Origin: Nocardioides insulae DSM 17944
GTDB taxonomy: Bacteria > Actinomycetota > Actinomycetes > Propionibacteriales > Nocardioidaceae
Assembly: GCF_000422825.1 (NCBI RefSeq)
Contig: NZ_AUGU01000015.1
Span: 68,909 to 132,908, forward strand
Direction of reading: 5' to 3'
Length of the DNA stretch: 64,000 nucleotides
Shown here: piece by piece, positions 41,188-52,675 of the stretch
How positions within the stretch are numbered: position 1 is the first letter of the stretch
Layout of the letters: each line of letters starts with the position of its first letter
Made by a program: the position numbers and the translations under genes
The notes under the pieces: generated by a model
Databases searched by the model: none
What the model saw: only the letters and a program-made list of their open reading frames with translations
Told to the model about the DNA's origin: nothing

Positions 41188-42203
41188 TGAGCGGTTCGCT
41201 CGCCGACTTCATCGCCGGTCTGCCCAAGGCCGAGCTGCACGTCCACCACGTCGGCTCAGCCTCGCCGTCGATGGTCAGCGAGTTGGCCGCCCGTCACCCT
41301 GGCCCGGTGCCGACCGACGTCGATCGGTTGCGCGACTTCTTCGCCTTCCGCGACTTCGACCATTTCATCGAGGTCTACCTCGCGGTCGTCGACCTGATCC
41401 GGTCGGCCGAGGACGTTCGCTTCCTCACCTACGAGGTGGGGCGAGCACTCGCGACCGAGGAGGGGGTGCGGTACGCCGAGCTCACCTGCACCCCGCACAC
41501 CTCCGTGCTCCGCGGCATCCCCATCGAGGCCTACACCGAGGCGATCGAGGACGCACGGGCCGCGGTCGAGCGTGACCACGGCCTGGTCATGCGGTGGATC
41601 TATGACATCCCGGGTGAGCTGGGCGTCCCGGCCGCGGACGCGACCCTGACCTACGCGCTCGAGCACCGCCCCGACGGGTTGGTCGCCTTCGGCCTCGGCG
41701 GGCCGGAGGTCGGTGTACCCCGGCCGCAGTTCGCCCCGCACTTCACCGCCGCCCGCGACGCCGGCCTGCGCTGCGTTCCGCACGCCGGTGAGACCACCGG
41801 TCCGGAGACCGTCTGGGATGCGCTGCACCACCTGCACGCCGACCGGATCGGGCACGGCACCTCCGCCGCTCAGGACCCCGCCCTGCTCGCCCACCTGGCC
41901 GAGCACCGGATCCCGCTCGAGGTGTGCCCGTCCTCGAACGTCGCCACCCGCGCGGTCGCCTCCCTGGCCGAGCACCCGCTCGCCGCGTTCCGCGACGCCG
42001 GGGTGTTGGTCACGGTCAACTCCGACGATCCGCCGATGTTCGGCACCACCCTGCGCCGCGAGTACGAGATCGCTGCCGACCTGCTCGGACTCGACGAGCA
42101 GGGGGTCGCCGACCTCGCCCGCGACGCCGTGCGGGCGTCGTACGCCCCCGAAGAGGTGCGCACCCGCGTCCTCGCCGAGATCGACGAGTACGCCGGCGCC
42201 TGA
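41187..42203 (+). CDS. Adenosine deaminase-family protein
   Basis: 338 aa amidohydrolase-fold nucleoside deaminase. The metal site is nearly canonical: KAELHVHHVGSAS (HxH kept, but the usual HLEG/HLDG is HHVGS), CVPHAGETTG (His/Glu), RIGHGTSA (His) and VTVNSDDPPMFGT (Asp pair). The family hydrolyses adenosine to inosine, or 6-aminofutalosine in menaquinone synthesis; the altered first motif may mark a different substrate. The GTG overlaps the DsbA-like stop by one base, an odd functional pairing that may just reflect operon packing. Length is normal. Confidence 0.85.
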   Translation: MSGSLADFIAGLPKAELHVHHVGSASPSMVSELAARHPGPVPTDVDRLRDFFAFRDFDHFIEVYLAVVDLIRSAEDVRFLTYEVGRALATEEGVRYAELTCTPHTSVLRGIPIEAYTEAIEDARAAVERDHGLVMRWIYDIPGELGVPAADATLTYALEHRPDGLVAFGLGGPEVGVPRPQFAPHFTAARDAGLRCVPHAGETTGPETVWDALHHLHADRIGHGTSAAQDPALLAHLAEHRIPLEVCPSSNVATRAVASLAEHPLAAFRDAGVLVTVNSDDPPMFGTTLRREYEIAADLLGLDEQGVADLARDAVRASYAPEEVRTRVLAEIDEYAGA

Positions 42204-42210
42204 GCCCGAC

Positions 42211-42393
42211 TCAGCGGGCGGTGCGCAACCGGACGACCTTCGACATGGACGCGGCGTACGGCGTCTCCCGGGTGGTCACCACCCGCAGCGGCATCCGGCC
42301 GCGCTTCTTCGGCCAGCGGCACCACAGCCTGGAGGTTCGACCGGGTTCGGGCGATCCGGAGGCCGAGACGGGCCACCGGCGGGGGTGAGGCAT
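42211..42393 (-). CDS. Small basic protein, hypothetical
   Basis: 60 aa, uncertain. It ends CRWPKKRGRMPLRVVTTRETPYAASMSKVVRLRTAR. The last 35 codons have G or C at every third position, as in real genes of this genome, while the first 25 codons do not, so the true start may be internal. The opposite strand over the same bases also has high third-position GC, so strand assignment is not secure. It lies between the deaminase stop and tRNA-Arg, and no ribosome site is obvious. Conserved homologues would settle it. Confidence 0.35.
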   Translation of the reverse strand: MPHPRRWPVSASGSPEPGRTSRLWCRWPKKRGRMPLRVVTTRETPYAASMSKVVRLRTAR

Positions 42394-42434
42394 ACTGTCC
42401 GCGCGTGCCGCCCGGGCTGGTCGGGTGGTCATGA

Positions 42435-42508
42435 GCCCCCGTAGCTCAGCTGGATAGAGCAGCGGCCTTCTAATCCGCGGGTCACAGGTTCGAATCCTGT
42501 CGGGGGCG
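42435..42508 (+). tRNA. tRNA-Arg (anticodon TCT)
   Basis: GCCCCCG pairs with CGGGGGC, discriminator G. The anticodon stem GCGGC-type/TCCGC holds loop CTTCTAA with anticodon TCT, which reads AGA/AGG codons. The T-arm is ACAGGTTCGAATCCTGT. CCA is not encoded. A TACTGT -10 box lies at 42393-42398. Confidence 0.95.
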
Positions 42509-42553
42509 CCCCAAAGCCACCCCTCGGTCGGGAGCCCTCGCCCCGTCTGGGGG

Positions 42554-42582
42554 TTGACGGGCCGTGCGCCGCTCGCTTGTCT
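42554..42582 (+). promoter_or_regulatory. Probable promoter of betaine operon
   Basis: TTGACG (42554-42559) and TTGTCT (42577-42582) with a 17-nt spacer, 58 nt before the aldehyde dehydrogenase ATG. The same area contains a 6-bp hairpin (CCCGTC/GACGGG) that could end tRNA-Arg transcription. No BetI-type repressor gene is adjacent. Confidence 0.45.
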
Positions 42583-42639
42583 GGACGTTGAGACGTGGCC
42601 CCCGCCCACCGGGCCACCCGGGGCGGGGAGGCGGTCGGG

Positions 42640-44109
42640 ATGGGGGATCTGTTCATCGCGGGTGCCTGGGTGGGCGCTCGGGCGGGCGGTGTCCGGGAGA
42701 TCCGGTGTCCTGCCGACGGGTCCCTGGTGACGACCGTCGACGAGGCCGAGGCCGACGACACCGAGGCGGCGATCGCAGCGGCGCGGGAGGCCTTCGACCA
42801 CGGGCCCTGGCCCCGATTGCCCTTCGCCGAGCGGGCCGCCGTCCTCGACAAGGTTGCCGACCTGCTCGAACGCGACAAGGCGGAGGTCGCGCGGCTCGAG
42901 GCCCTCGACACCGGGAAGCGGTACGTCGAGGCGGAGTACGACGTCGACGACGTGGTCTCGGTGTTCCGGCACTACGCGACGCTCTCCGAGGAGCCGCGCC
43001 GGGTCGAGGTCGGCCAGGAGAACGTCGACTCGGTGGTCGTGCGCGAGCCGGTCGGGGTCTGCGCACTGATCACCCCCTGGAACTACCCGCTGCTCCAGAC
43101 CTCGTGGAAGGTCGCTCCCGCGCTGCTCGCGGGATGCACGTTCGTGCTCAAGCCCAGCGAGATCACCCCTAGCTCGGCGATCCACCTGATGCGGATCCTG
43201 GAGGAGCTCGAGCTCCCGGCCGGTGTGGGCAACCTGGTGCTCGGCGCCGGGCCGAGCGCCGGTGGCCCGCTCTCGATCGACCCTCGGGTCGACCTGGTCT
43301 CCTTCACCGGCGGCATCGGCACCGGCAAGCAACTGATGCGCAACGCCGCCGAGACGGTCAAGAAGGTCGCCCTGGAGCTAGGCGGCAAGAACCCCAACAT
43401 CGTCTTCGAGGACGCCCACTTCGACACGGCGCTCGACTTCGCGCTCACTGCGGTCTTCCTGCACTCCGGCCAGGTCTGCTCGGCGGGCGCCCGGCTGCTG
43501 GTGCAGGAGAGCCTGCACGACAGGTTCGTCGACGCCCTGGTCGAGCGGGCGAGCACGATCCGCCTCGGTGGCCCCTTCGACGAATCCGCCGAGACCGGCC
43601 CGCTGACCAGTGCGGCCCATCGGGACAAGGTCGAGGCGTACGTCGCGGCGGGGCTCGCCGAGGGCGCCGTCCTCCGTCTCGGCGGGGCTCGGCCCGAGGA
43701 TCCCGCGCTGGCCGACGGCTTCTACTACCTGCCCACCGTCCTGGACCGTTGCGACACCTCGATGTCGGTGACCAAGGAGGAGTCGTTCGGGCCGGTGCTG
43801 ACGGTGGAGACCTTCGTCGAGGAAGCCGACGCGATCAGGATCGCCAACGACTCGATCTACGGCCTCGCCGGGGGAGTCTGGACCACCGATCCGGACAAGG
43901 CCCGCCGGGTCGCGGCCGCACTGCGGATGGGCACGGTGTGGATCAACGACTACCACCCGTACGTCGCCCAGGCCGAGTGGGGCGGCTACAAGCAGTCCGG
44001 CATCGGGAGGGAACTCGGTGCCGTCGGTCTGGAGGAGTACCTCGAGACCAAGCACATCTGGACCAACACCGCGCCGGAGCCGCAGCACTGGTTCGCACCG
44101 GGCGACTGA
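42640..44109 (+). CDS. betB: Betaine-aldehyde dehydrogenase-type NAD(P) aldehyde dehydrogenase
   Basis: 489 aa aldehyde dehydrogenase. Cofactor and catalytic elements: [21 protein letters not shown], the catalytic Glu in [19 protein letters not shown] and the nucleophile Cys in [17 protein letters not shown], followed by [12 protein letters not shown]. The C terminus [27 protein letters not shown] is typical of betaine-aldehyde dehydrogenases. It would oxidise betaine aldehyde to glycine betaine. The ATG at 42640 follows GGGGAGG; a longer in-frame start is less likely. It heads a three-gene unit with a choline-oxidising GMC enzyme and a BCCT transporter, which fixes the likely substrate. Confidence 0.92.
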   Translation: MGDLFIAGAWVGARAGGVREIRCPADGSLVTTVDEAEADDTEAAIAAAREAFDHGPWPRLPFAERAAVLDKVADLLERDKAEVARLEALDTGKRYVEAEYDVDDVVSVFRHYATLSEEPRRVEVGQENVDSVVVREPVGVCALITPWNYPLLQTSWKVAPALLAGCTFVLKPSEITPSSAIHLMRILEELELPAGVGNLVLGAGPSAGGPLSIDPRVDLVSFTGGIGTGKQLMRNAAETVKKVALELGGKNPNIVFEDAHFDTALDFALTAVFLHSGQVCSAGARLLVQESLHDRFVDALVERASTIRLGGPFDESAETGPLTSAAHRDKVEAYVAAGLAEGAVLRLGGARPEDPALADGFYYLPTVLDRCDTSMSVTKEESFGPVLTVETFVEEADAIRIANDSIYGLAGGVWTTDPDKARRVAAALRMGTVWINDYHPYVAQAEWGGYKQSGIGRELGAVGLEEYLETKHIWTNTAPEPQHWFAPGD

Positions 44110-44162
44110 TCCGGCGTCGCGCCGGCCGCTCACCACCACCGACTCCTCGAGAGGACCAGAGC

Positions 44163-45887
44163 ATGGGCCAGCGGTTCGACTACGTGATCGTGGGCGGCGG
44201 GTCCGCCGGAAGCGTGCTCGCCAACCGGCTGAGCGCGGACCCGGGCACCAGTGTGCTCGTCCTGGAGGCGGGGCACAGCGACTACCGGATCGACCCCTTC
44301 ATCCACATGCCGGCGGCGCTGCCGTTCCCGATCGGCAGCCGGTTCTACGACTGGGGTTACGAGACCGACCCCGAGCCGCACATGGGCGATCGGAGGATCT
44401 ACCACGCCCGAGGCAAGGTCCTGGGTGGATCGAGTTCGATCAACGGCATGATCTTCCAGCGGGGCAACCCGATGGACTACGAGCGCTGGGCGTCCGACCC
44501 GGGCATGGAGAGTTGGGACTACCTGCACTGCCTGCCGTACTTCAAGCGGATGGAGAGCCGCTTCCTGGCCGACGGTACGTCGGGTGCCGACCGCTGGCGT
44601 GGCGGCAGCGGCCCACTGCACCTCGAGCAGGGACCGGCGGTGAACCCACTCTTCCGTGCCTTCTTCGAGGCGGCCGAGCAGGCCGGCTTCCCGCGGACCG
44701 ACGACGTCAACGGCTACCGCCAGGAGGGGTTCGCCCCCTTCGATCGCAACGTCAACAACGGCCGGCGCTGGTCGGCGGCCAGGGCCTACCTGCATCCGGT
44801 GAAGTACCGGAAGAACCTCCGCGTGGAGACCTTCGCCTTCGTCACCAGGATCCGGTTCGATCGACGCGGGGAGACCCCGCGCGCGGTGGGGCTCGACTAC
44901 GTCCGCGGCCTCGGCCGGGCCAGTCGGCCGAAGGGGGTCGAGGCCGGCGAGGTGATCCTTTGCGGGGGAGCGATCAACACCCCCCAGTTGCTCCAGCTCA
45001 GCGGGGTCGGCGACCAGCACCTGCTGGGGGCGTACGACGTACCCGTCGTGACGCACCTGCCGGGAGTCGGCGAGAACCTCCAGGACCATCTCGAGGTCTA
45101 CATCCAGTACGCCTGCAAGGAGCCGGTCTCGATCGCTCCCGGCCTGGCCTGGCACCGGCGTCCGCAGATCGCCTGGCAGTGGCTCTTCGGGCACAGGGGG
45201 CTGGGCGCGTCCAACCACTTCGAGGGCGGCGGCTTCGCCCGCTCCAACGAGGAGGTGGACTGGCCCAACCTGATGTTCCACTTCCTGCCCATCGCGATCC
45301 GCTACGACGGCAGCTCCTCGATCGAGGGGCACGGCTACCAGGTGCACATCGGTCCGATGTACGCCGACACCCGGGGCCACGTCCGGATCAGGAGCACCGA
45401 TCCGCGGGTGCACCCCTCGATGCTGTTCAACTACCTCTCGACGCCCAACGACCGGCGTGAATGGGTGGAGGCGGTCCGGACGGCCCGGTCGATCCTCAAC
45501 CAGCCGGCGTTCGACCCGTTCAACGACGGCGAGATCTCACCCGGCCCTTCGGTCGAGAGCGAGGACGAGATCCTGGACTGGGTCGCACGGGATGCCGAGA
45601 CCGCCCTGCACCCCTCCTGCACGGCCGCGATGGGCACCGGCGAGCTGGCGGTCACCGATCCGACCACGATGAAGGTGCACGGGACCGAGGGGCTGCGCGT
45701 CGTCGACGCCGGCGTCTTCCCCTACGTCACCAATGGCAACATCTACGCCCCCGTGATGATGGTGGCCGAGAAGGCGGCCGATCTGATCGCCGGCAACACC
45801 CCCCTCGCCGCGGTGGAGGTGCCCTACTACCGGCACCGGAGCGGTCTGCCGCTCTACCCGCCGGGCGACCCGCGCAACCAGGAGTGA
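44163..45887 (+). CDS. betA: Choline dehydrogenase (GMC oxidoreductase)
   Basis: 574 aa FAD enzyme of the glucose-methanol-choline family. N-terminal FAD motif [22 protein letters not shown] signature 1 [26 protein letters not shown], signature 2 [15 protein letters not shown] and C-terminal active-site region HPSCTAAMG...[27 protein letters not shown]. It oxidises choline to betaine aldehyde. The ATG at 44163 has GAGAGGACC upstream, 53 nt after betB. The following transporter starts 6 nt after its stop, so the three form one operon for osmoprotectant supply. Confidence 0.94.
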   Translation: MGQRFDYVIVGGGSAGSVLANRLSADPGTSVLVLEAGHSDYRIDPFIHMPAALPFPIGSRFYDWGYETDPEPHMGDRRIYHARGKVLGGSSSINGMIFQRGNPMDYERWASDPGMESWDYLHCLPYFKRMESRFLADGTSGADRWRGGSGPLHLEQGPAVNPLFRAFFEAAEQAGFPRTDDVNGYRQEGFAPFDRNVNNGRRWSAARAYLHPVKYRKNLRVETFAFVTRIRFDRRGETPRAVGLDYVRGLGRASRPKGVEAGEVILCGGAINTPQLLQLSGVGDQHLLGAYDVPVVTHLPGVGENLQDHLEVYIQYACKEPVSIAPGLAWHRRPQIAWQWLFGHRGLGASNHFEGGGFARSNEEVDWPNLMFHFLPIAIRYDGSSSIEGHGYQVHIGPMYADTRGHVRIRSTDPRVHPSMLFNYLSTPNDRREWVEAVRTARSILNQPAFDPFNDGEISPGPSVESEDEILDWVARDAETALHPSCTAAMGTGELAVTDPTTMKVHGTEGLRVVDAGVFPYVTNGNIYAPVMMVAEKAADLIAGNTPLAAVEVPYYRHRSGLPLYPPGDPRNQE

Positions 45888-45893
45888 GCCGCG

Positions 45894-48044
45894 ATGAGCC
45901 AGCATTCCTCCGATCCGTTCCGGACCCCACTGGGAGCCCCGCCCGAGGGTCACGTCTCCGCAGATGCCAGGGCCGTCCTCAACGTCCCGGTCTTCGTCGG
46001 AGCGGCCGCGCTGGTGGCGGTCGTGGCCGTCGTGAGCCTGATCGCGCCCGATTGGGCCTACGACCTCACCTCGACGGTGGTCACCTGGATCTCCAGCTAC
46101 TTCGGCTGGTGGTACTTCGCGCTGGCCGCCGTCCTGATCGTCTTCGTCGTCGTGGTCTGCCTCTCCAAGTACGGCAGGTACCGCCTGGGTCCTGAGGAGT
46201 CCCGGCCCGAGTTCAACCTGTTCACCTGGACCGCCATGCTCTTCGCGGCCGGCATCGGGGCCGACGTGATGTTCTACTCCGTCGCCGAGCCGGTCGCCCA
46301 GTACCTCCACCCGCCCGACGCCCAGGGCGGGAACCCCGAGGCCGCCCGCGAGGCGGTCACCTGGACGCTGTTCCACTACGGCATCTCCGGTTGGGCGATG
46401 TACGCCGTTCTCGGCATGGCGCTGGGCTACTTCGCCTTCCGGCACGGGCTGCCGCTCTCGATCCGCTCCGCGCTCTACCCGATCTTCGGGCGGCGGATCC
46501 ACGGCGCCGTGGGGGACGCCGTGGACCTGGCCGCGGTCATCGGCACGATCTTCGGCATCGCCACCTCGCTGGGGATCAGCATCGCCCTGCTGAACGTCGG
46601 GTTGAACGTGATGTTCGACATCCCGGTCGGCAGAGGGGCGCAGGTCGGGCTGATCGTCGCGGCCGTCGTCCTGGGCACGGCCTCGGCGGTCTCGGGGGTG
46701 GACAAGGGCATCCGTCGGCTCTCCGAGTTGAACGTCCTGCTCTCGGTCGCGCTGATGCTGTTCATCCTCTTCGCCGACAACACCTCGTTCCTGCTCAACT
46801 CACTGGTGATGAACCTCGGCGACTATGCCAGCCGGTTGCCGGGGATGAGCCTTGACACGATGGCCTATCTCGACGCCGAGGGAGCCACCGTGTCGGGCGA
46901 CCCAGCGACCACGGTGACCGCCTGGAAGGGCCTGTGGACCCTGTTCTTCTGGGCGTGGTGGGTGGCCTGGTCGCCCTTCGTCGGTCTCTTCCTGGCCCGG
47001 ATCTCGCGCGGCCGGACCATCCGGCAGTTCCTGGTCGGGGTGATGATGATCCCCTTCGGGTTCATCCTGCTGTGGGTCTCCATCTTCGGCAACAGCGCGA
47101 TCCGCGAGATCCGGGGTGGCAACGCCGAGTTCGGTGAACTCACCTACGGTGACGGTGCGGTCGGCTTCTACACGTTCCTGGATCAGTACTCCGGAGCCGG
47201 CCTGATCATCGCGGTGGCCACGCTCACCGGCTTCTTGTACTACGTCACCTCGGCGGACTCGGGGGCGCTGGTGATGGGCAACTTCACCTCCCGACTGCCC
47301 CACCCGATGGCCGACTGCACCATTCCCGTGCGGATCTTCTGGTCCCTCGCCATCGGCGTCCTCACCCTGGCCATGCTCGTGGCCGGCGGGGAGAACTGGC
47401 TCACCCAACTCACCAACATCACCGTGATCATGGGGTTGCCCTTCTCCTTTGTGCTCGCCCTGGTCGCGATCGGCCTGTACCGAGCTCTCCGACTCGAAGG
47501 GCTCAAGACCGAGAGCCTTCGGGTCTCGCTGCCGGGCCAGATCTCGGTGGCCAGGGCCCACGCGGTGGACGGCACGCACTTGTCCGCGGCCCAACGACTG
47601 CGGCGTACCTTCACCTATCCGAGCCAACGCGACACCGAGCGCTTCCTGGTACAGGTCGCCCGCCCCGCCCTGGAGCAGGTCGCCGCGGAGTTCGACCAGC
47701 ACGGGCTGGAGGCCACGGTGGTCGAGTGCGAGCCGGCCACCTCGGCGGGCTCGGTACTGCCGGGGCTCCAGCTGACCGTGGCCCTGGGGGAGGAACCCGC
47801 GTTCATCTACCACCTGGCGCCGATCCCCGCCCGGGCACCGACCTTCGCGAAGGGGCGGGTCAGCACCGAGCGCTACTACCGCACCGAGGTCTACCTGGCA
47901 GAGGGCACCCAGGGGTACAGCGTCAACGGCTACTCCCGCGACCAGGTGGCCGGCGACGTGCTGGACCAGTACGAGCGGCACATGAGCTACCTGCACCTGG
48001 TGCATGAGTCGGACACCGGGCGGGCCGAGCCGACGGAGACCTGA
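45894..48044 (+). CDS. betT: BCCT-family choline/betaine transporter
   Basis: 716 aa. Twelve helices typical of betaine/choline/carnitine transporters, with the signature GLWTLFFWAWWVAWSPFVGLFLARISRGRTIRQF (WTxFxWxWW core) and the early FTWTAMLFAAGIGADVMFYSVAEP. The glycine-rich motif of many BCCTs is GADVM here (GIG-MG-type in betaine carriers). A C-terminal cytosolic tail of about 170 residues, longer than in BetP, contains basic stretches and could sense osmotic stress as known for BetP/BetT. It probably imports choline for the two upstream enzymes. The ribosome site overlaps the betA stop region (GGAGTGAG). Confidence 0.93.
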   Translation: MSQHSSDPFRTPLGAPPEGHVSADARAVLNVPVFVGAAALVAVVAVVSLIAPDWAYDLTSTVVTWISSYFGWWYFALAAVLIVFVVVVCLSKYGRYRLGPEESRPEFNLFTWTAMLFAAGIGADVMFYSVAEPVAQYLHPPDAQGGNPEAAREAVTWTLFHYGISGWAMYAVLGMALGYFAFRHGLPLSIRSALYPIFGRRIHGAVGDAVDLAAVIGTIFGIATSLGISIALLNVGLNVMFDIPVGRGAQVGLIVAAVVLGTASAVSGVDKGIRRLSELNVLLSVALMLFILFADNTSFLLNSLVMNLGDYASRLPGMSLDTMAYLDAEGATVSGDPATTVTAWKGLWTLFFWAWWVAWSPFVGLFLARISRGRTIRQFLVGVMMIPFGFILLWVSIFGNSAIREIRGGNAEFGELTYGDGAVGFYTFLDQYSGAGLIIAVATLTGFLYYVTSADSGALVMGNFTSRLPHPMADCTIPVRIFWSLAIGVLTLAMLVAGGENWLTQLTNITVIMGLPFSFVLALVAIGLYRALRLEGLKTESLRVSLPGQISVARAHAVDGTHLSAAQRLRRTFTYPSQRDTERFLVQVARPALEQVAAEFDQHGLEATVVECEPATSAGSVLPGLQLTVALGEEPAFIYHLAPIPARAPTFAKGRVSTERYYRTEVYLAEGTQGYSVNGYSRDQVAGDVLDQYERHMSYLHLVHESDTGRAEPTET

Positions 48045-48065
48045 ACCCGGGCCCCTCCGGCGGGG

Positions 48066-49508
<1,443 letters not shown>

Positions 49509-49590
49509 CCGAGCCACTGTACGCGCGCGCGATCCGCGCGCGTACCTCACGAAGAAGGAACCGGGCGCACCGGCCGATAGGCTGAGCGGC

Positions 49591-50733
49591 ATGGGGGTCA
49601 GCCGGTCGCGCAGCAATCTGGCGTTCACCGTGACGGTGGCCGTCATCGTGGGCGTGTGTGCGCTCCCGGTGCTGCTGATGCTGGTCGTGGGCGCGGCCCT
49701 GGCCCCGCTGGCGGCGATGCTCGCCGTGGTGGCCGCGCTGGTCCCGGTGGTCCCACTGGTCGCCTGCTTCCTGTGGCTGGATCGCTACGAACCCGAGCCC
49801 CGCGGGCTGCTCGGCCTCGCCCTCGCCTGGGGTGCCGTGGTCGCGGTGGTCGCGACCTTCCTGGTGCACGGCATCGGGGGTCTGGTCTTCGACGTCTCCG
49901 AGGCGCACTCGCTGGCGCTGTGGGCTCCGATCGTCGAGGAGGCCGCCAAGGGGGCGTTCCTGTTCCTGCTGCTGTGGTGGCGGCGTGACACCCTGGACGG
50001 CATCCTCGACGGCATCGTGTACGCCGGCATGCTCGGGATCGGCTTCGCCTTCACCGAGAACATCCTCTACCTCGCGACCGCCTACGCAGAGAGCGAGTCG
50101 TCGGGGATGAGCCCGGTCGGAGGGCTGACCGCCACCTTCGTGGTGCGTTGCCTGTTCAGCCCGTTCGCCCATCCCTTCTTCACCGCCTTCATCGGCATCG
50201 GCATCGGCATCGCCGTGATGTCGCGGCAGCGCTGGGTGCGCTGGCTGGCCCCGCTCGGCGGGTACGCCCTCGCCGTGATCGCCCACGCCGCCTGGAACTC
50301 CTCGACCCTGATCGGCGCGGGCAGCGGGGTGCCCGGCTTCCTCGTGGTCTACGCCGTGCTGATGCTGCCGGCCTTCTGCGGGATGACCGGATTGGCCGTC
50401 TGGACCCGGATCAGCGAGCGTCGGCTGCTGGCGGCGTCCTTGCACGACGCGGCCCGGCGCGGACTCGTCCCGAGCACCGACATCGGCTGGATGGTCGACC
50501 TCCGGGCCCGCAGGTACGCCCGGCGCTATGCCCGCCAGCGGGGCGGGCCGGGCGCCGAGCGGGCGATGCGCGACTACCAGCAGACCGTCATCGAGCTCGG
50601 CTACCTGCACCACCGCTACCTCCGCGGCACCCCGCCACCCGACTTCGCGGTCCGCGGTGGGGAATACATTGCCAGGATCGGGGCGGTGCGTCCGCTCCTC
50701 GCCTTCCCGGGACAGGTGGTACCCATCAGATGA
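49591..50733 (+). CDS. PrsW-family intramembrane metalloprotease
   Basis: 380 aa with about eight helices. The conserved PrsW/CAAX-like glutamic metalloprotease motifs are all present: APIVEEAAKG (EE-K), IGFAFTENILY (FxxxEN), FSPFAHPFFTAFIG (HxxxT) and IAHAAWNSS (HxxWN). Relatives cleave anti-sigma factors or other membrane proteins; the substrate here is unknown. A cytosolic tail of about 90 basic residues follows. TAGGCT lies 7 nt before the ATG (leaderless). The stop overlaps the next GTPase start (ATGA), linking it to the dynamin-like pair. Confidence 0.9.
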   Translation: MGVSRSRSNLAFTVTVAVIVGVCALPVLLMLVVGAALAPLAAMLAVVAALVPVVPLVACFLWLDRYEPEPRGLLGLALAWGAVVAVVATFLVHGIGGLVFDVSEAHSLALWAPIVEEAAKGAFLFLLLWWRRDTLDGILDGIVYAGMLGIGFAFTENILYLATAYAESESSGMSPVGGLTATFVVRCLFSPFAHPFFTAFIGIGIGIAVMSRQRWVRWLAPLGGYALAVIAHAAWNSSTLIGAGSGVPGFLVVYAVLMLPAFCGMTGLAVWTRISERRLLAASLHDAARRGLVPSTDIGWMVDLRARRYARRYARQRGGPGAERAMRDYQQTVIELGYLHHRYLRGTPPPDFAVRGGEYIARIGAVRPLLAFPGQVVPIR

Positions 50734-52640
50734 CGCCGCGTTCCGACCCCGGCCACCCTCAGCATCCACGTCCGTCCACCACCAAGGAGCCCACCCTGGA
50801 GCCCACCGAGCCGCAGACGCCGGAGCAGACCAGGACGCCGGCGCGGCCGGCCGCCTCGCACCGGCCGCACCCGCACGAGCAGTCCGACGGTGACACCACC
50901 CGGATGGTCACCGCGCTGGTGCGGATGAGGCAGGCCCTGCAGCAGGTCTCCCTCCCGCTCGACCTGCCCGGATCCGACCGGCAGCGGCAGTCGCTGAGCG
51001 AGCTGGTCGCCCAGCTCGAGGACTACGTCATCCCGCGGATGATGACCCTCGACGCCCCCCTCCTCGCCGTGGTCGGCGGGTCCACGGGCGCGGGCAAGTC
51101 GACGCTGGTCAACTCGCTGGTGGGACGTAAGGTCACCACGCCCGGACTGCTGCGCCCCACCACCCGGTCGCCGGTCCTGGTGCACCATCCGGACGAGGCC
51201 GGCTGGTTCGGACAGGACCGCCTGCTGCCCGACCTCGAGCGGGTCACCCACGCCACCAACGACCCCGACGCGCTCCAACTGGTCGCCGATCCGGGGATGC
51301 CGGCAGGCCTGGCGATCCTCGACGCGCCCGACGTCGACTCGGTCGAGGAGCGCAACCGGGTGCTCGCCGCCCAACTGCTCGCAGCCGCTGACCTGTGGAT
51401 CTTCGTCACCTCAGCGGCACGGTACGCCGACCAGGTGCCTTGGGGCTTCCTCAAGCAGGCGGCCGAACGCACCACGGCAGTGGCCGTCGTACTCGACCGC
51501 ACCCCCGAGGACGCCGTGGGGACGGTGGCCACCCACCTGGCCCGGATGCTCGCCTCGCGCGGGCTCAAGGACAGCCCGCTGTTCATCGTCCGCGAAGGGG
51601 CAGTGAGCGAGGACGGTCTGCTCCCGTCCGACCACGTCGCCGAGGTGCGCGGCTGGCTGGACATGCTCGCCGAGGACTCCGGTGCCCGACAGGCGGTGGT
51701 GCAGCAGACCCTCGAGGGCACCGTCCGGTCGGTGACCCAGCGCACCCACCCGCTCGTGGAGGCCGAACTCGACCAGCGAGAGGCCGCCCGGCAGCTGAAG
51801 GCCGACGCGGTGGACGCGTACGCCACCTCCACCGACCGGCTCGTCGAAGCCACCTCCGACGGCACCCTGCTGCGCGGTGAGGTGCTGGCCAGGTGGCAGG
51901 AGTTCGTCGGCACGGGGGAGCTCCTGCGCTCGCTGGAGACCAAGGTCGGCTGGCTGCGGGACAAGGTGGTCAACACCTTCAAGGGCAAACCACAGCAGGC
52001 CGAACGCGCCCAGATCGCGGTCGAGTCCGGACTGGAGCTTCTCGTCCTCGAGCACGCCGAGGCCGCCGCCGAGCGGGCCGAGGCCGCCTGGCAGCAGCTC
52101 GCCGCCGGGCGCGGCCTGCTGCAGGGGAGCTCCCAGGACCTCGGCCGGGCCTCCCGGGACCTGCGCCGGCGGGCCGAACGCGCCGTCCGCGACTGGCAGG
52201 CCGGCGTCTTGGAGATGGTCAGGTCCGAGGGCCAGGACAAGCGCTCCACGGCCCGCTTCCTGGCGGCCGGGGTGAACGGGCTCGCGGTGGCGCTCATGGT
52301 CGTGGTGTTCTCCTCGACCGGGGGCGTGACCGGCACCGAGGTCGGGATCGCCGGCGGCTCCGCCGTACTCGGCCAGAAGCTGCTCGAAGCGGTCTTCGGC
52401 GACCAGGCGGTGCGCCGTCTGCAGGAGCGCGCCCGTGCGGACCTCGAGGATCGGATCCGGGCGCTGCTCGACGCCGAACTGTCGCGCTACACCGAACTGG
52501 TCGACGACCTCGGGTTCGTGGAGGGCGCCGCCACCCGCCTGCGTGATGCGGCGCGGCGGGTCGACGACGCTCGGTTCGAGGCCCGGCGCCATGACGGAGG
52601 CAGTCATCTCGATCCGGGTGCTGGCGCCTCAGCACACTAG
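50730..52640 (+). CDS. Dynamin-like large GTPase 1
   Basis: 636 aa. A disordered N-terminal 60 residues precede a P-loop GTPase domain: G1 VVGGSTGAGKSTLVNSL, G2-like TTRSPV, G3 ILDAPDVDS (Asp-x-Pro-Asp rather than DxxG) and G4-like AVVLDRTPED. Long alpha-helical stretches follow (DQREAARQLKADAVDAYATSTDRL, HAEAAAERAEAAWQQL) with a C-terminal hydrophobic hairpin VNGLAVALMVVVFSSTGGVTGTEVGIAGGSAVLGQKLL likely to insert in membrane. The ATG overlaps prsW by four bases. It pairs with the next GTPase, as actinobacterial dynamin-like proteins (DynA/DynB, IniA/IniC) often do. Confidence 0.85.
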   Translation: MTPRSDPGHPQHPRPSTTKEPTLEPTEPQTPEQTRTPARPAASHRPHPHEQSDGDTTRMVTALVRMRQALQQVSLPLDLPGSDRQRQSLSELVAQLEDYVIPRMMTLDAPLLAVVGGSTGAGKSTLVNSLVGRKVTTPGLLRPTTRSPVLVHHPDEAGWFGQDRLLPDLERVTHATNDPDALQLVADPGMPAGLAILDAPDVDSVEERNRVLAAQLLAAADLWIFVTSAARYADQVPWGFLKQAAERTTAVAVVLDRTPEDAVGTVATHLARMLASRGLKDSPLFIVREGAVSEDGLLPSDHVAEVRGWLDMLAEDSGARQAVVQQTLEGTVRSVTQRTHPLVEAELDQREAARQLKADAVDAYATSTDRLVEATSDGTLLRGEVLARWQEFVGTGELLRSLETKVGWLRDKVVNTFKGKPQQAERAQIAVESGLELLVLEHAEAAAERAEAAWQQLAAGRGLLQGSSQDLGRASRDLRRRAERAVRDWQAGVLEMVRSEGQDKRSTARFLAAGVNGLAVALMVVVFSSTGGVTGTEVGIAGGSAVLGQKLLEAVFGDQAVRRLQERARADLEDRIRALLDAELSRYTELVDDLGFVEGAATRLRDAARRVDDARFEARRHDGGSHLDPGAGASAH

Positions 52641-52675
52641 ACTGAAGTGACGACTTCTCACGACACAGGGAGACC

